From contig RXJD01000016.1 of the NCBI GenBank assembly GCA_003987775.1, forward strand, positions 41,947 to 105,946: a DNA stretch of 64,000 bases. Direction: 5' to 3'. Origin of the DNA: Mycobacterium sp. (GTDB taxonomy: Bacteria > Actinomycetota > Actinomycetes > Mycobacteriales > Mycobacteriaceae). The position numbers were made by a program, and so were the translations under genes. Below the pieces are notes generated by a model that worked only from the letters and a program-made list of their open reading frames with translations, was not told the DNA's origin and did not search any database. The first letter of the stretch is position 1. Each line of letters opens with the position of its first letter. Positions 1 to 8,569 of this stretch are shown here, piece by piece.

Positions 1-210
1 GTCGTCGCACCCGTCCATGGCTTCGCGCATCGTGGCGGTGTCGAAGATGTCGCCCTGAAACCTCGTCACCTCGAGGTCGTCGATCGCGCGGGTGTTGGCG
101 GTGGGCCGCACCATCACACGCACGTCATGGCCGTCCTCGACCAGCAGGCGGGTCACGTGCGACCCGAGGAAACCGTTGGCGCCGATGACCAGTTTCGGCT
201 TACCGCTCAC
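1..210 (-). CDS. NAD-dependent epimerase/dehydratase, N-terminal fragment
   Basis: The first 70 codons of a leftward gene that runs off the window. Translation from GTG at 210 opens with a lysine-rich strand and a Rossmann glycine motif (GANGFLGSHV) typical of extended SDR/NAD-dependent epimerases. This is followed by the helix and the VRPTAN stretch that contacts the cofactor ribose or phosphate. Its start overlaps the stop of the upstream NTF2-like gene by 4 bases (GTGA), so the two are probably translated together. Position next to the NTF2-like gene and msrA matches M. tuberculosis Rv0139 (recalled, not searched). The substrate cannot be told from this fragment. Confidence 0.85.
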   Translation of the reverse strand, partial: MSGKPKLVIGANGFLGSHVTRLLVEDGHDVRVMVRPTANTRAIDDLEVTRFQGDIFDTATMREAMDGCDD

Positions 211-713
211 TGCGCTCCCCCGTATTGCTTCATGAAGGCGGCGGCGTCGTCGTCGAGGTTGCCGCATTCCTGCGCCTTGCGGCACCACTTCAGCGCGGCC
301 TGCACGAAGCGCAGCGGGTTGTAGATGTCTTCCTGGCGGCGCCACAGGCCGTCGCCGGCGTAGGTGATGATCGAGATGTTGGTCGCGGTGATCACGCTGC
401 CGTCGCCCGGGTCGCGCATCGGGTTGTCGAGTTCCATGATGATCCGCCCGGTCGGTTCGTCGATGACCGACCACAGTGACGGGAACTCCACCATGTGGCT
501 GCCCGGGAATGCCGTCATGGTCCGCTTGATCCAGGTGCGGACCTCGTCTCGCCCGTGCATGGTGCCGGCCGCGTGCTCGATGTATTCGACATCGGGGGTG
601 TAGTGCTGCACCCAGGCGTCCCAGTCGTGCGTTTCGGCGGCTCTGGCCACGGTCTGTTCGAACTGCGCGAAGGCCGCCGCCAGTTCACTTTTGGGGAATT
701 CCGGGCCGCTCAC
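207..713 (-). CDS. NTF2-like / SnoaL-like small-domain protein
   Basis: A 168-aa single-domain protein. The run of helices followed by DWDAWVQHYTPDVEYIEHA, then alternating strands (GRIIMELDNPMRDPG, SVITATNISIITY), is the cone-shaped alpha+beta NTF2/SnoaL fold used by small isomerases, cyclases and lyases. Starts at GTG 713 and couples by a GTGA overlap to the downstream epimerase, which suggests that both act on the same small molecule. Context corresponds to Rv0138 in M. tuberculosis (from memory). The catalytic role is not known. Confidence 0.8.
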   Translation of the reverse strand: MSGPEFPKSELAAAFAQFEQTVARAAETHDWDAWVQHYTPDVEYIEHAAGTMHGRDEVRTWIKRTMTAFPGSHMVEFPSLWSVIDEPTGRIIMELDNPMRDPGDGSVITATNISIITYAGDGLWRRQEDIYNPLRFVQAALKWCRKAQECGNLDDDAAAFMKQYGGAQ

Positions 714-785
714 GAGCCGTTACACCTCACGGGCGGAGTGTAGCCTGGGGGCGTTATCGGCCCCGGGCCGGTTAGGAGGACAGCA

Positions 786-1301
786 ATGACGAGCACGCAA
801 AAGGCCATCCTCGCGGGTGGCTGCTTCTGGGGCATGCAGGACCTGATCCGCAGGCAGCCCGGTGTGGTCTCCACCCGCGTCGGCTACAGCGGTGGCGACG
901 TGCCCAACGCGACTTACCGCAACCACGGCACCCATGCCGAGGCGGTGGAGATCGTCTTCGACCCGTCGGCCACCGACTACCGCACCCTGCTGGAGTTCTT
1001 CTTCCAGATCCACGACCCCACCACGAAGAACCGCCAGGGCAACGACCGCGGGATGAGCTACCGCTCGGCGATCTTCTATCTGGACGACGAACAGAAGCGG
1101 GTGGCGCTGGACACCATCGCCGACGTCGAGGCGTCGGGATTATGGCCGGGCAAGGTGGTGACCGAGGTTAGCCCCGCGGGCGACTTCTGGGAGGCCGAAC
1201 CCGAGCACCAGGACTACCTGCTGCGCTACCCCAACGGCTACACCTGCCACTTCGTGCGGCCGGGCTGGAAGCTGCCGCGACGGGCCAAGGCTACTCAGTA
1301 G
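786..1301 (+). CDS. msrA: Peptide methionine sulfoxide reductase A
   Basis: Reduces methionine-S-sulfoxide in proteins and free methionine, repairing oxidative damage in the cytosol. The 171-aa product carries the family signature GGCFWG with nucleophilic Cys13, and a second cysteine at position 154 in YPNGYTCHF that would resolve the sulfenic acid through a disulfide regenerated by thioredoxin. A strong Shine-Dalgarno (TAGGAGG at about 772-778) precedes ATG 786. The 3' end overlaps the convergent P450 gene by 11 bases. Order P450/msrA agrees with Rv0136-Rv0137c. Confidence 0.97.
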   Translation: MTSTQKAILAGGCFWGMQDLIRRQPGVVSTRVGYSGGDVPNATYRNHGTHAEAVEIVFDPSATDYRTLLEFFFQIHDPTTKNRQGNDRGMSYRSAIFYLDDEQKRVALDTIADVEASGLWPGKVVTEVSPAGDFWEAEPEHQDYLLRYPNGYTCHFVRPGWKLPRRAKATQ

Positions 1302-2643
1302 CTTGGGAAGGACGGCGCCTGACCACCATTTGGCCGCCGTCTTTCGGCACGAACGCCACCCCCCGGCCGTGCCACGCCTCGTCCGGCGCGGTGGTGGGTT
1401 CGATGACGAACTGGCGCAGCACCGTTCGCAACACCACGTCCATCTCCATGTTGGCGAATGCGGCGCCCACGCAGCGCCTGGTGCCGCCACCGAACGGGAT
1501 CCAGGCGAACGCGGGCGGTTTGTGACCGATATACCGCTGCGGATCGAAGCGCCCGGGGTCGGGGAAGACGTCCGGATTCTGGTGTATCCGGCCGATATTG
1601 ACGATGATCGAGTAACCACGGGGTATCACCCACTCACCGAGTCGGTAGGTCTCCGGGTAGACGTGCCGGCCGGCGAGGTCGATGACCGTCCGGGCCCGCT
1701 GCACCTCGAGAATCGTGGCCTGCCGCAGCTCACTGCCGCCGTTGCGGGCTTCTTCGACGAGATCGGCCAGCAGCGCGGGGTGGCGGGTGATTCGCTCGAA
1801 GGCCCACGCCAGCGTCGAGGCGGTGGTTTCGTGTCCGGCGGCCAGCAGCGCCAGCAGTTCGTCGCCAATGTCCTTGCGGGACATCACCGAGCCGTCGTCG
1901 TAGGTGCTGCGCAGCATCAACGCCAGCACGTCGGTGCGATCGGCGAAGTTGGGATCTGAACGTTCCCGGTCGATCAGTTTGTCGATGACCACGTCATACT
2001 TCTGCCGGAATTCCGACAGCCTGCCCCACGGACTGAATCGGCCCCGGAAACCACCGTAGTCGCGCTTGGGCTTGGGTACCGCGGCCAGCCGGGAGCCCAG
2101 CGTCACCCACGGCGGAATGATCGTGCGCAACTCGTCGAGTTCTGCTCCCTCGGCACCGAAGACCGCGCGCAGGATGGCGTTCAGGGTGATGTGCATCATC
2201 GACGGCAACGTCGCGAACGACTGCCCCTGCGGCCAGCCGGCAGCCTCGCGCAGCGTCTCCTCCTCGATGATCGCCTCGTAGTTCTTCATGCTCTTGCCGT
2301 GGAAGGGGGGCGCCAGCAGACGGCGCCGACGGCGGTGGTCGTCACCTTCGAGCCCGAAGACCGATCCCGACCCGAACATCCGGCTGAGGTTGGGCTGGAT
2401 GTTGCCGAGTTCATCCGGGCTGGTGGTGAAGACCTGTTTGGCCAGCTGGGGATCCGACACCATCACCATGTGGCCGTACATCGGGATGTGCATGGTGACG
2501 GCGGGGCCGTAGCGTTCGGTCACGCGTCGCAGCATCCCCTTGCGCGAGAACGCGAAGATCATGCCTTGCAACAGCTTCGGGATACGGGTGGCCGGCGGCA
2601 GCTTGACTTCGGACACTGCGCGGGCATCGATTGCTTGGCTCAC
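1291..2643 (-). CDS. cyp138: Cytochrome P450, CYP138-type
   Basis: A heme monooxygenase of about 450 aa. Visible motifs are the I-helix oxygen-activation site (AAGHETTAS), the K-helix ExxR (EVQR) and the heme-binding loop [10 protein letters not shown] with the cysteine thiolate. The reading frame is open further upstream to about 3021 but that extension crosses the divergent TetR gene and its operators. GTG 2643 (VSQAIDAR) leaves a normal-length P450 and a candidate -10 (TAACGT, 2665-2660) just upstream. Divergent to a TetR gene and convergent with msrA, exactly as Rv0135c-Rv0136-Rv0137c. The substrate is unknown; the family assignment rests on context as much as on sequence. Confidence 0.85.
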   Translation of the reverse strand: MSQAIDARAVSEVKLPPATRIPKLLQGMIFAFSRKGMLRRVTERYGPAVTMHIPMYGHMVMVSDPQLAKQVFTTSPDELGNIQPNLSRMFGSGSVFGLEGDDHRRRRRLLAPPFHGKSMKNYEAIIEEETLREAAGWPQGQSFATLPSMMHITLNAILRAVFGAEGAELDELRTIIPPWVTLGSRLAAVPKPKRDYGGFRGRFSPWGRLSEFRQKYDVVIDKLIDRERSDPNFADRTDVLALMLRSTYDDGSVMSRKDIGDELLALLAAGHETTASTLAWAFERITRHPALLADLVEEARNGGSELRQATILEVQRARTVIDLAGRHVYPETYRLGEWVIPRGYSIIVNIGRIHQNPDVFPDPGRFDPQRYIGHKPPAFAWIPFGGGTRRCVGAAFANMEMDVVLRTVLRQFVIEPTTAPDEAWHGRGVAFVPKDGGQMVVRRRPSQATE

Positions 2644-2682
2644 GGAAGTGCGACTCCCTACGTTATGCCCCCGTACCGAGGG

Positions 2683-2702
2683 TTGGTACTGCGGTGTACC
2701 AA
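2683..2702. promoter_or_regulatory. Operator 1 of the divergent P450/TetR promoter
   Basis: A perfect inverted repeat TTGGTAC-N6-GTACCAA. It lies 40 bp upstream of the P450 start, over the likely -35 region of that leftward promoter. A second copy of the same GGTAC-N6-GTACC core follows at 2718-2733. The symmetry, size and location fit a TetR-family binding site; that the adjacent TetR binds here is inferred. Confidence 0.7.
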
Positions 2703-2717
2703 GGGCTTTCCCTGTAC

Positions 2718-2733
2718 GGTACTCTGTGGTACC
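2718..2733. promoter_or_regulatory. Operator 2 of the divergent P450/TetR promoter
   Basis: GGTAC-N6-GTACC, the same core as operator 1, with centres 33 bp (about three helical turns) apart so both face the same side of the DNA. It overlaps TACTCT (2720-2725), a candidate -10 for the rightward TetR gene, so binding here would give autorepression. Confidence 0.65.
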
Positions 2734-2760
2734 AAAGGTGACAAGCGAAGGGCCCCGACC

Positions 2761-3360
2761 GTGACCGCTCTGGCTGATGACGGGGCGCAACCCGATCCGT
2801 TCCGGCAGCGGCTGCTCGACGGCCTGGCCGCGTCGATTCGCGAACGCGGATATCGCGCCACGACGGTCGCCGACATCGTCCGGCATGCCCGCACCTCCAA
2901 GCGCACGTTCTACGACCAGTTCACCAGCAAGGAACAGTGTTTCCTCGACTTGCTGCGGGCCGAGATCGAGCTCCTGGCCGAGGACATCCGGATGGCGGTC
3001 GACCCCGACGCCGACTGGCATCAGCAGATTCGCCAGGCCGTCGAGGGCTATGTCGGCAACATCGAGTCCCGGCCGGCCATCACGCTGAGCTGGATTCGCG
3101 AACTGCCCTCGCTGGGCGACTACGCCCGCCCGGTTCAGCGTCAGGGACTCGAGCTACTGACCGGCCTGCTGGTTAATTTGAGTGGGAGTCCGGGATTTCA
3201 GCGCGCGAACCTGCCGCCGCTGACCGTTCCGTTGGCAGTGATCCTGGTGGGGGGCTTGCGGGAGCTGGTGGCGCTGGCCGTCGAGGACGGCCGGCCGGTG
3301 CGGGAGATCGTCGAACCGGCCGTCGACGCCTCAATTGCGCTGCTCGGGCCGCGACACTGA
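2761..3360 (+). CDS. TetR-family transcriptional regulator of the P450 gene
   Basis: A 199-aa regulator. The N-terminal helix-turn-helix is clear (about residues 14-60: YRATTVADIVRHARTSKRTF followed by YDQFTSKEQC), and the remainder is an all-helical ligand-binding and dimer domain. GTG 2761 is taken as start because the longer open frame upstream runs through the operators. It is divergent from the P450 gene across a 117-bp region holding two matching palindromes, so it is the likely repressor of both. It occupies the place of Rv0135c. The ligand may be the P450 substrate or a related lipid; this is inference. Confidence 0.88.
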   Translation: MTALADDGAQPDPFRQRLLDGLAASIRERGYRATTVADIVRHARTSKRTFYDQFTSKEQCFLDLLRAEIELLAEDIRMAVDPDADWHQQIRQAVEGYVGNIESRPAITLSWIRELPSLGDYARPVQRQGLELLTGLLVNLSGSPGFQRANLPPLTVPLAVILVGGLRELVALAVEDGRPVREIVEPAVDASIALLGPRH

Positions 3361-3474
3361 AATGCCCTGCTTCCAATGCATTTGAGTGTGCCTCTACGCT
3401 GATACCACCGCGGGAATCCCGTGCTGGACGCACACCCGAAGCCGTGCCCGCACACTCGACCGCCGGGGCGGGGC

Positions 3475-3480
3475 TACGCT
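3475..3480 (+). promoter_or_regulatory. Candidate -10 box for a leaderless TOBE-ADH transcript
   Basis: TACGCT ends 6 bases before ATG 3487, and there is no clear Shine-Dalgarno between them. In mycobacteria a TANNNT hexamer at this distance usually marks a transcript that begins at the start codon. Confidence 0.4.
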
Positions 3481-3486
3481 CCAACG

Positions 3487-3699
3487 ATGCGCCTCTCCAC
3501 CCGCAATCAACTGAAGGGCACCGTCACCGAGGTCAACCTCGGCAGTGTCATGGCGATCGTCAAGATCCGATTGGACGGCGGCGATCAAATCGTCACGTCG
3601 TCGATCACCAAAGACGCCGCACTCGACCTCGGGCTCGAAGTCGGCCAGCAGGCGACGGTATTCATCAAGTCCACCGAAGTCACGATCGGCGTCGAATGA
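3487..3699 (+). CDS. TOBE-domain (Mop-like) molybdate-binding protein
   Basis: A 70-aa protein that is a single TOBE/Mop domain. It opens MRLSTRNQLKGTV and continues with VTEVNLGSVMAIVKI, the typical beta-barrel pattern of molybdopterin-pbp or ModE C-terminal domains, ending in an STEVTIG strand. Stand-alone Mop proteins oligomerise and store molybdate or tungstate. It overlaps the downstream alcohol dehydrogenase by ATGA, so both are co-translated, which is unexpected because that dehydrogenase is a zinc enzyme. No molybdenum enzyme is seen nearby. Confidence 0.85.
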   Translation: MRLSTRNQLKGTVTEVNLGSVMAIVKIRLDGGDQIVTSSITKDAALDLGLEVGQQATVFIKSTEVTIGVE

Positions 3700-4739
3700 C
3701 GGCCACCATGCGCGCCGAGCGCTTCTACGCCGACACCAAACGCGTTGTGCTGGAAGATGTTCCCATCCCCGAGCCCGGGCCGGGCGAAGTCCTGGTCAAG
3801 GTGGCGTTCTGCGGGATCTGCCACTCGGACCTGAGCCTGATCAACGGAACGTTCCCGGCCCAGGCGCCGGTGGTGACCCAGGGCCACGAAGCCTCGGGCA
3901 CCATCGCCAAACTCGGGCCGGACGTGACCGGCTGGTCGGAGGGCGACCGCGTGGTGGTCGCGGCCGGGCGCCCCTGCCTGACGTGTCCGAACTGCCGTCG
4001 CGGCGACCTGTCGAACTGCCTGCGGATCCAGTTGATGGCGTTCGCCTATGACGGCGCGTGGGCCGAGTACACGGTGGCGCAGGCGGTGGGTCTGACCTGG
4101 GTACCCGACAACGTTCCGCTGGAGCAGGCCGCCATCCTGGCCGACGCGGTGTCCACGCCGTTCGGCGCCGTGGTCCGGACCGGCAAGGTCGCGATCGGGG
4201 AATCGGTCGGGGTATGGGGCGTCGGCGGGGTCGGCACCCATATCGTCCAATTGGCCAAGCTGGTCGGCGCGGTGCCGGTGATCGCCCTCGACATCAACCC
4301 GGCCGTGTTGGACCGCGCGCTGGAAATCGGGGCCGACTATGCCTTCGACACCCGAGACGACCAGTTGCAGGACAAGATCGCCGAGGTCACCGGCGGCCGG
4401 AAACTGGACGTCGCGTTCGACGCCGTCGGACTGAAGGTGACGTTCGAGCAGGCGCTGGAATCGCTGACCGCCGGCGGCCGCATGGTCGGCGTGGGCATGA
4501 GCGCGGAGTCACCGACCGTCGGGCCCACCGCGATGTTCGGGCTGAGCCGCAAGCAGGCGCTCGGGCATCTCGGCTATCAGAACGTCGACATCGAGACCCT
4601 GGCCAAGCTGGTTTCCTATGGGCGCCTTGATCTTTCGCGATCCATCAGCCAGGTCATCCCGCTGCAGGACATCCACGCCGGCATCGAGATGCTGGAGCGC
4701 CAGGAGGGCAACCCGATCAGGATCCTCGTCAAGCCCTGA
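3696..4739 (+). CDS. Zinc-dependent alcohol dehydrogenase
   Basis: A 347-aa medium-chain dehydrogenase. Catalytic zinc ligands are seen in GICHSD (Cys42) and QGHEASG (His63, Glu64). Structural zinc ligands are Cys94, Cys97, Cys100 and Cys108 (CLTCPNC and LSNC). The NAD(P)-binding Rossmann segment is VWGVGGVGTHIVQLAK. Starts at ATG 3696 inside the stop of the TOBE gene. Converges on and overlaps the ephF-like gene by 11 bases. It oxidises a primary or secondary alcohol to an aldehyde or ketone; the substrate is not evident. Absent from the M. tuberculosis version of this locus as I recall it. Confidence 0.92.
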   Translation: MTATMRAERFYADTKRVVLEDVPIPEPGPGEVLVKVAFCGICHSDLSLINGTFPAQAPVVTQGHEASGTIAKLGPDVTGWSEGDRVVVAAGRPCLTCPNCRRGDLSNCLRIQLMAFAYDGAWAEYTVAQAVGLTWVPDNVPLEQAAILADAVSTPFGAVVRTGKVAIGESVGVWGVGGVGTHIVQLAKLVGAVPVIALDINPAVLDRALEIGADYAFDTRDDQLQDKIAEVTGGRKLDVAFDAVGLKVTFEQALESLTAGGRMVGVGMSAESPTVGPTAMFGLSRKQALGHLGYQNVDIETLAKLVSYGRLDLSRSISQVIPLQDIHAGIEMLERQEGNPIRILVKP

Positions 4740-5622
4740 GAAACGCGCGCAGTCTGTCGAGCACCAGATCGGGACGCTGGCTGACGATCCAGTGGCCCAC
4801 GCCCTCGACCAGTTCGACCTCGAAATCGGTGATGTGGTCGGCATATCCGTCGATCAGGTCGGGCGTGATCACCGGGTCCTCGACACCGGAGAGCCAGCGC
4901 ACCGGCACCTCGACCCGCGCGTCATCGAATTCCCCTCGCATCCAGCGCAGCATCTCTCCGGTCTGGAATGACCGGTACCACCGGGACCCGGCCTCGGCGT
5001 GCCCGGGCTGGCGCATGCAGTCGATATAGAGCCGGATGTCCTCGTTGGGCATTGCGAAGCCGCCGCCGACCCAGCCGAGCAGGAGACGGGCGAAGCGCGC
5101 CTTGGGATCGCTGAGCAGTCGCGGCCCGATCGCCGGCAGCGAGATCGGGATCTGGTACCAGAGTCGCCAGATGTTGCGGACCGACGACAGATCGCGCTTC
5201 ACCCAGGGCGCGACGGTGTTCATGCCGAAGAAGCCGGTCACCCGGTCGGGGTGGCGCAGCATGAGAATGAAGGCCACCGGCCCGCCCCAGTCGTGTGCGG
5301 CGAGCTTGACCGTGGCGATGCCGAGTTTGTCCAGCACCGCCAACAGGTCGCCGGCCATCTCGTCCTTGGTGTACGTCGACCGTGGCGCGGAACTCCAGCC
5401 CGCACCGCGCAGGTCGGGGCACAGCACCCGGTAACCGTCGGCGGCCAGCGGGCCGATCAGCGCGTGCCACTCCCACCAGTTCTCGGGGAAGCCGTGAACC
5501 AGCATCACGGCCGGTCCGTCGGCCGGGCCGGCGTCGGCGACATGGATGGTGACACCGTCGCCGACATCGATGAACCGGTGTTCGACGCCCTCGAGGACGG
5601 GCAGGGAGATGGTCATGGTCAA
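4729..5622 (-). CDS. ephF: Epoxide hydrolase EphF-like (alpha/beta hydrolase)
   Basis: A 297-aa alpha/beta hydrolase. It has the oxyanion loop HGFPENWWEW (residues 43-52), the nucleophile elbow HDWGG with Asp111, and a C-terminal catalytic histidine in GVGHWIV. An aspartate nucleophile marks the epoxide hydrolase/haloalkane dehalogenase branch rather than esterases. The gene follows the sulfotransferase by 5 bp and is probably co-transcribed with it. Sequence style and position fit M. tuberculosis EphF (Rv0134), which hydrates epoxides, perhaps of lipids. ATG 5616 is an alternative start. Confidence 0.82.
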   Translation of the reverse strand: MTMTISLPVLEGVEHRFIDVGDGVTIHVADAGPADGPAVMLVHGFPENWWEWHALIGPLAADGYRVLCPDLRGAGWSSAPRSTYTKDEMAGDLLAVLDKLGIATVKLAAHDWGGPVAFILMLRHPDRVTGFFGMNTVAPWVKRDLSSVRNIWRLWYQIPISLPAIGPRLLSDPKARFARLLLGWVGGGFAMPNEDIRLYIDCMRQPGHAEAGSRWYRSFQTGEMLRWMRGEFDDARVEVPVRWLSGVEDPVITPDLIDGYADHITDFEVELVEGVGHWIVSQRPDLVLDRLRAFLRA

Positions 5623-5627
5623 AGAAC

Positions 5628-6863
5628 CTACGTCAGGAATCGCTCGACGTAGGGCGCGAACCGGGTTCGCAGGTCGTCGTCGGCGAGCCCGAACATCTCG
5701 TATGACGTGGCCACGGTGCCCAGCCGCCCGCGCTGATGGCCGGCCAGGTATCTGCTGATGGCCGCGCGTGCGGCGTCGGTGAACGGTTCGCCGGCCAGTG
5801 CGTAGAGGCGCTCGGCCACGCCGAGTTCGTCGGCCATGAAGTCGTCGAAGCGGACGTCGACGGAACGGTCCGGGCCGATCACGTCGCGATCCCGAACCAG
5901 CGCATTGAGCATCTGTTCGAGGCGGTCGATCCAGTACCCGGCAATCTGCTCGACCGGAACCGGGGAGCGGTGCATGCGCGCGGAATAGGTGATCATCGCG
6001 ACCATCGACAGCGCCACCGGCACCGGGTCGCGGTGGGTGAAGACGACGATGCTGTCCGGGAAGACGCGATTGAGCACCGGCACCTGTTCGAGATGCTGGG
6101 GCGACTTCAACAACCAGCGCTCGCCGCCGCGCAGGAACTGCATCGCCCTGAGTTGGGTGGCGAGATAGTGGTAGTGCGGCGTCTGATCGTGGGACTGGTA
6201 GTAGTCACGCCAGGCGGGAACATGGGCCAGCGTCTCGAACAGCATCGTCGAAAAGTCGTTGGCCAGCAGCTGGATTTCTTCGTGGACGTGATCTGTGGTC
6301 ATCTCGTGCATGAGCGCGAAATGCGGCATCACCAGGTTGATCACACTGACTGCAACGTCCATGCGTGCGCGCCGCGGATCCGGCTCGGTGCCGGCTTCCG
6401 ACGGCAGCGGAAAGGGTTCGTTGCTCTCCCAGTAGGGCATGGTGCGGAAGGTGGGCGCTGAGGCCAGCAGGTTGTGCAGGTGGGTGGTGCCGGTGCGCGG
6501 CAGTCCGGCGATCACCACCGGCGAGCGCAGTTCGATCTCGTTGATTTCGGGGTGGCGGTGCAACAGGTCGGCCAGCAGCAGCCGGTTCTTCAGCAACTGC
6601 AGTAGCTGCCCATAGAAGTTGACCACCCCGGCCGGGTGCAGTCCGTCGATGTCGCGCAACGCGGATAGGTAAACGTCGAGCCGTTCCCGGTAGTCGGCTG
6701 GACCGAAATCGTGCAGCCCTGTGTCGGCACTTGCTTTGGCGCACAACGCCTCAGCATCCAACGGACAATCGGGCGCCAACGCGGCCATCATGTCCAGGAT
6801 GGGCTGCGCTTCAGCGCTGAAGCGGGGCTCGGCCAGGTCTGTCAAGCGAACGGGTTCGGTCAC
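5628..6863 (-). CDS. Sulfotransferase family protein
   Basis: A 411-aa PAPS-dependent sulfotransferase. The 5'-phosphosulfate loop is GLPRTGTTHLHNLL (about residues 118-131), and the 3'-phosphate motif is FTHRDPVPVALSMVAM. Mycobacteria carry many of these enzymes; they sulfate glycolipids, trehalose lipids or hydroxylated small molecules in the cytosol. GTG 6863 is preceded by TAACAT (6877-6872), a fitting leaderless -10 box. It is divergent from a TetR gene and co-directional with the ephF-like gene 5 bp downstream. Confidence 0.88.
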   Translation of the reverse strand: MTEPVRLTDLAEPRFSAEAQPILDMMAALAPDCPLDAEALCAKASADTGLHDFGPADYRERLDVYLSALRDIDGLHPAGVVNFYGQLLQLLKNRLLLADLLHRHPEINEIELRSPVVIAGLPRTGTTHLHNLLASAPTFRTMPYWESNEPFPLPSEAGTEPDPRRARMDVAVSVINLVMPHFALMHEMTTDHVHEEIQLLANDFSTMLFETLAHVPAWRDYYQSHDQTPHYHYLATQLRAMQFLRGGERWLLKSPQHLEQVPVLNRVFPDSIVVFTHRDPVPVALSMVAMITYSARMHRSPVPVEQIAGYWIDRLEQMLNALVRDRDVIGPDRSVDVRFDDFMADELGVAERLYALAGEPFTDAARAAISRYLAGHQRGRLGTVATSYEMFGLADDDLRTRFAPYVERFLT

Positions 6864-6891
6864 GGCGACTTATGTTACTCTGAGTTTCGTA
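6864..6891. promoter_or_regulatory. Compact divergent promoter, sulfotransferase/TetR
   Basis: Only 28 bp separate two divergent start codons. On the minus strand TAACAT (6877-6872) and on the plus strand TACTCT (6876-6881) are candidate -10 boxes that overlap, so the two promoters should exclude each other. A weak inverted repeat TTAC-N10-GTAA (6875-6892) spans the same bases and may be the TetR site. Confidence 0.45.
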
Positions 6892-7464
6892 ATGGTAGAA
6901 GAGTCTGGCCGGCCCCGCGATCCGCGCATCGACGCGGCGGTCCTGAGCGCCACCGTCGAGTTGCTGGCGGAGACGGGTTACCCGGGGTTGCTGGTCTCCG
7001 CGATCGCCGGGCGCGCCGGCACCAGTAAGCCCGCGATCTATCGGCGCTGGGCGAGCAAAGCGCACCTCGTGCACGAAGCGGTGTTCCCGATCAGCGCCTC
7101 GACCGAAATCCCCGATACCGGCTCGCTGTGCCAGGATCTGCGCGAAATGGTCTGCCGCACAAGGGACGTACTGAGCACTCCGGCTGCTAGGGCGGCACTG
7201 CCCGGCCTCATCGGCGAGATGGCCGCAGACCCCACCCTGCATTCGGCGCTGCTGGAGCGTTTCGCCGGCCTGATCGGCGGCGGGCTCCACGACCTGCTCG
7301 CGAAGGCTGCGGCACGCGGCGAGGTTCGCTCCGACGTGACCGCCGCCGAGCTCGCCGAAGCGGTGGCCGGCGTGACACTGCTCGGCCTGCTCACCCGAGT
7401 GGAACTCGACGACACCTGGATCGACCGCACTACGACGTTGCTGCTGAGAGGAATTGGCGCATGA
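6892..7464 (+). CDS. TetR-family transcriptional regulator
   Basis: A 190-aa regulator with a canonical N-terminal helix-turn-helix (YPGLLVSAIAGRAGTSKPAI followed by YRRWASKAHL, about residues 28-57) and a helical C-terminal domain of the TetR_C type. ATG 6892 is chosen because it removes an upstream extension that lies inside the divergent gene. It overlaps the DUF1214 gene by ATGA, so regulator and effector are one operon, and it faces the sulfotransferase-ephF pair, the likely second target. Confidence 0.9.
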   Translation: MVEESGRPRDPRIDAAVLSATVELLAETGYPGLLVSAIAGRAGTSKPAIYRRWASKAHLVHEAVFPISASTEIPDTGSLCQDLREMVCRTRDVLSTPAARAALPGLIGEMAADPTLHSALLERFAGLIGGGLHDLLAKAAARGEVRSDVTAAELAEAVAGVTLLGLLTRVELDDTWIDRTTTLLLRGIGA

Positions 7465-8564
7465 CGCACGAATCGACGACGGCCTGGCGAGAGCTGGTCG
7501 CCACCCTGGGCGAACTTGACCGTTCCTTCCTCGAGGGCGATCGTGCCGTGACAGACGACCGGCATGTCGCCGACGGGTACCGCATGCTCGGCGCGACGCT
7601 CGGGGTGGCGTTGGACAGCTACCTGTTCCCGGAACCGGGTCGCCCGCAGTTCGTCGCGGTGAACACCCCGTTCCGGCGAGATCGCCGATGGGGCGGCGAC
7701 AACACCGACGCCTATTACTACATGTGCCCGGTCGACCCGGACCGCCGTTACCGCATCAGCGGCAATAAGGGTGACAGCGTGTACTTTTCGGTGACGGCGT
7801 ACAACGAACCGTCACCGGGTGCCTGGTCGGACCGCGTGGTTGCGATCGTCCGCGACACCGACCTCGACATCGACGCCGACGGCAACTTCTCCTTCGAATT
7901 CCCACCGACACCCGACGCTGCGGCCCTGATGACACGCGACTACCAGGCCGACCCGCTGACCGGCCGCCCCGTCGTCTGGAATATCGAGGCGCTCGACGGG
8001 CCCGAACCGATCCGGCACGGCGACTCAGAAACCGCGGCCCGGTTGCGCGCGGCGACCGCCTGGTTGCGCACCATGTTCGCCATCGTGCCGCTGCCGGTCG
8101 GGACGCGCGCCGACGACGCTCATGCACTCGGCCACGAAGTCGCGCACGCCGCAAACGAATTCGCGGATCCCTACCAGGTTCCGGATGCCAACTTCGGCTG
8201 GTCGGCGCGCGATGCCTGCTACGCCTACGGCAGTTTCGTACTCGGGGAGGACGAGGCGCTGGTCATCACGCACCGCCCGCCGCCGTGCCGGTTTTGGAAC
8301 ATGGTGGTGTGGAACCAGTTCATGGCCACTTACGGCGCTTCGGACGCACGCTGCTCGGTCAACGGGCACAGCGCCGTGCCGAACGCTGACGGGTCGGTGA
8401 CAATCGTCTTGTCGGCTGCGGGGACGGCTCATCCCAATTCGCTGGCCACACTGGGCTATCCGCGCGGGAACCTGGCGTTCCGCTGGTTCCTCGCCGACTC
8501 GGTACCGGCGCGTCCGGAGGTACAGCTGGTCAAGGTGTCCGAGGCGCCGACCACGCCCGCTTGA
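7461..8564 (+). CDS. DUF1214-domain protein
   Basis: A 367-aa protein without signal peptide or membrane segment. The central part (VDPDRRYRISGNKGDSVYFS, then a DADGNFSFEF strand) and the C-terminal HPNSLATLGYPRGNLAFRWF are characteristic of the DUF1214 family, often found near lipid and steroid oxidation genes in actinobacteria. The biochemical function is unknown. Translationally coupled to the TetR gene; ends 67 bp before a convergent LLM gene, with a hairpin between. Confidence 0.75.
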   Translation: MTHESTTAWRELVATLGELDRSFLEGDRAVTDDRHVADGYRMLGATLGVALDSYLFPEPGRPQFVAVNTPFRRDRRWGGDNTDAYYYMCPVDPDRRYRISGNKGDSVYFSVTAYNEPSPGAWSDRVVAIVRDTDLDIDADGNFSFEFPPTPDAAALMTRDYQADPLTGRPVVWNIEALDGPEPIRHGDSETAARLRAATAWLRTMFAIVPLPVGTRADDAHALGHEVAHAANEFADPYQVPDANFGWSARDACYAYGSFVLGEDEALVITHRPPPCRFWNMVVWNQFMATYGASDARCSVNGHSAVPNADGSVTIVLSAAGTAHPNSLATLGYPRGNLAFRWFLADSVPARPEVQLVKVSEAPTTPA

Positions 8565-8569
8565 CCCCT

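Noticed and set aside
721-742. Inverted repeat TACAC-N12-GTGTA before msrA
   Set aside because: Arms of only 5 bp in a 72-bp gap; not distinguishable from chance.
2644-3021. N-terminal extension of the P450 frame
   Set aside because: It would run through the two operators and the start of the divergent TetR gene and has no P450-like sequence; GTG 2643 gives a normal length.
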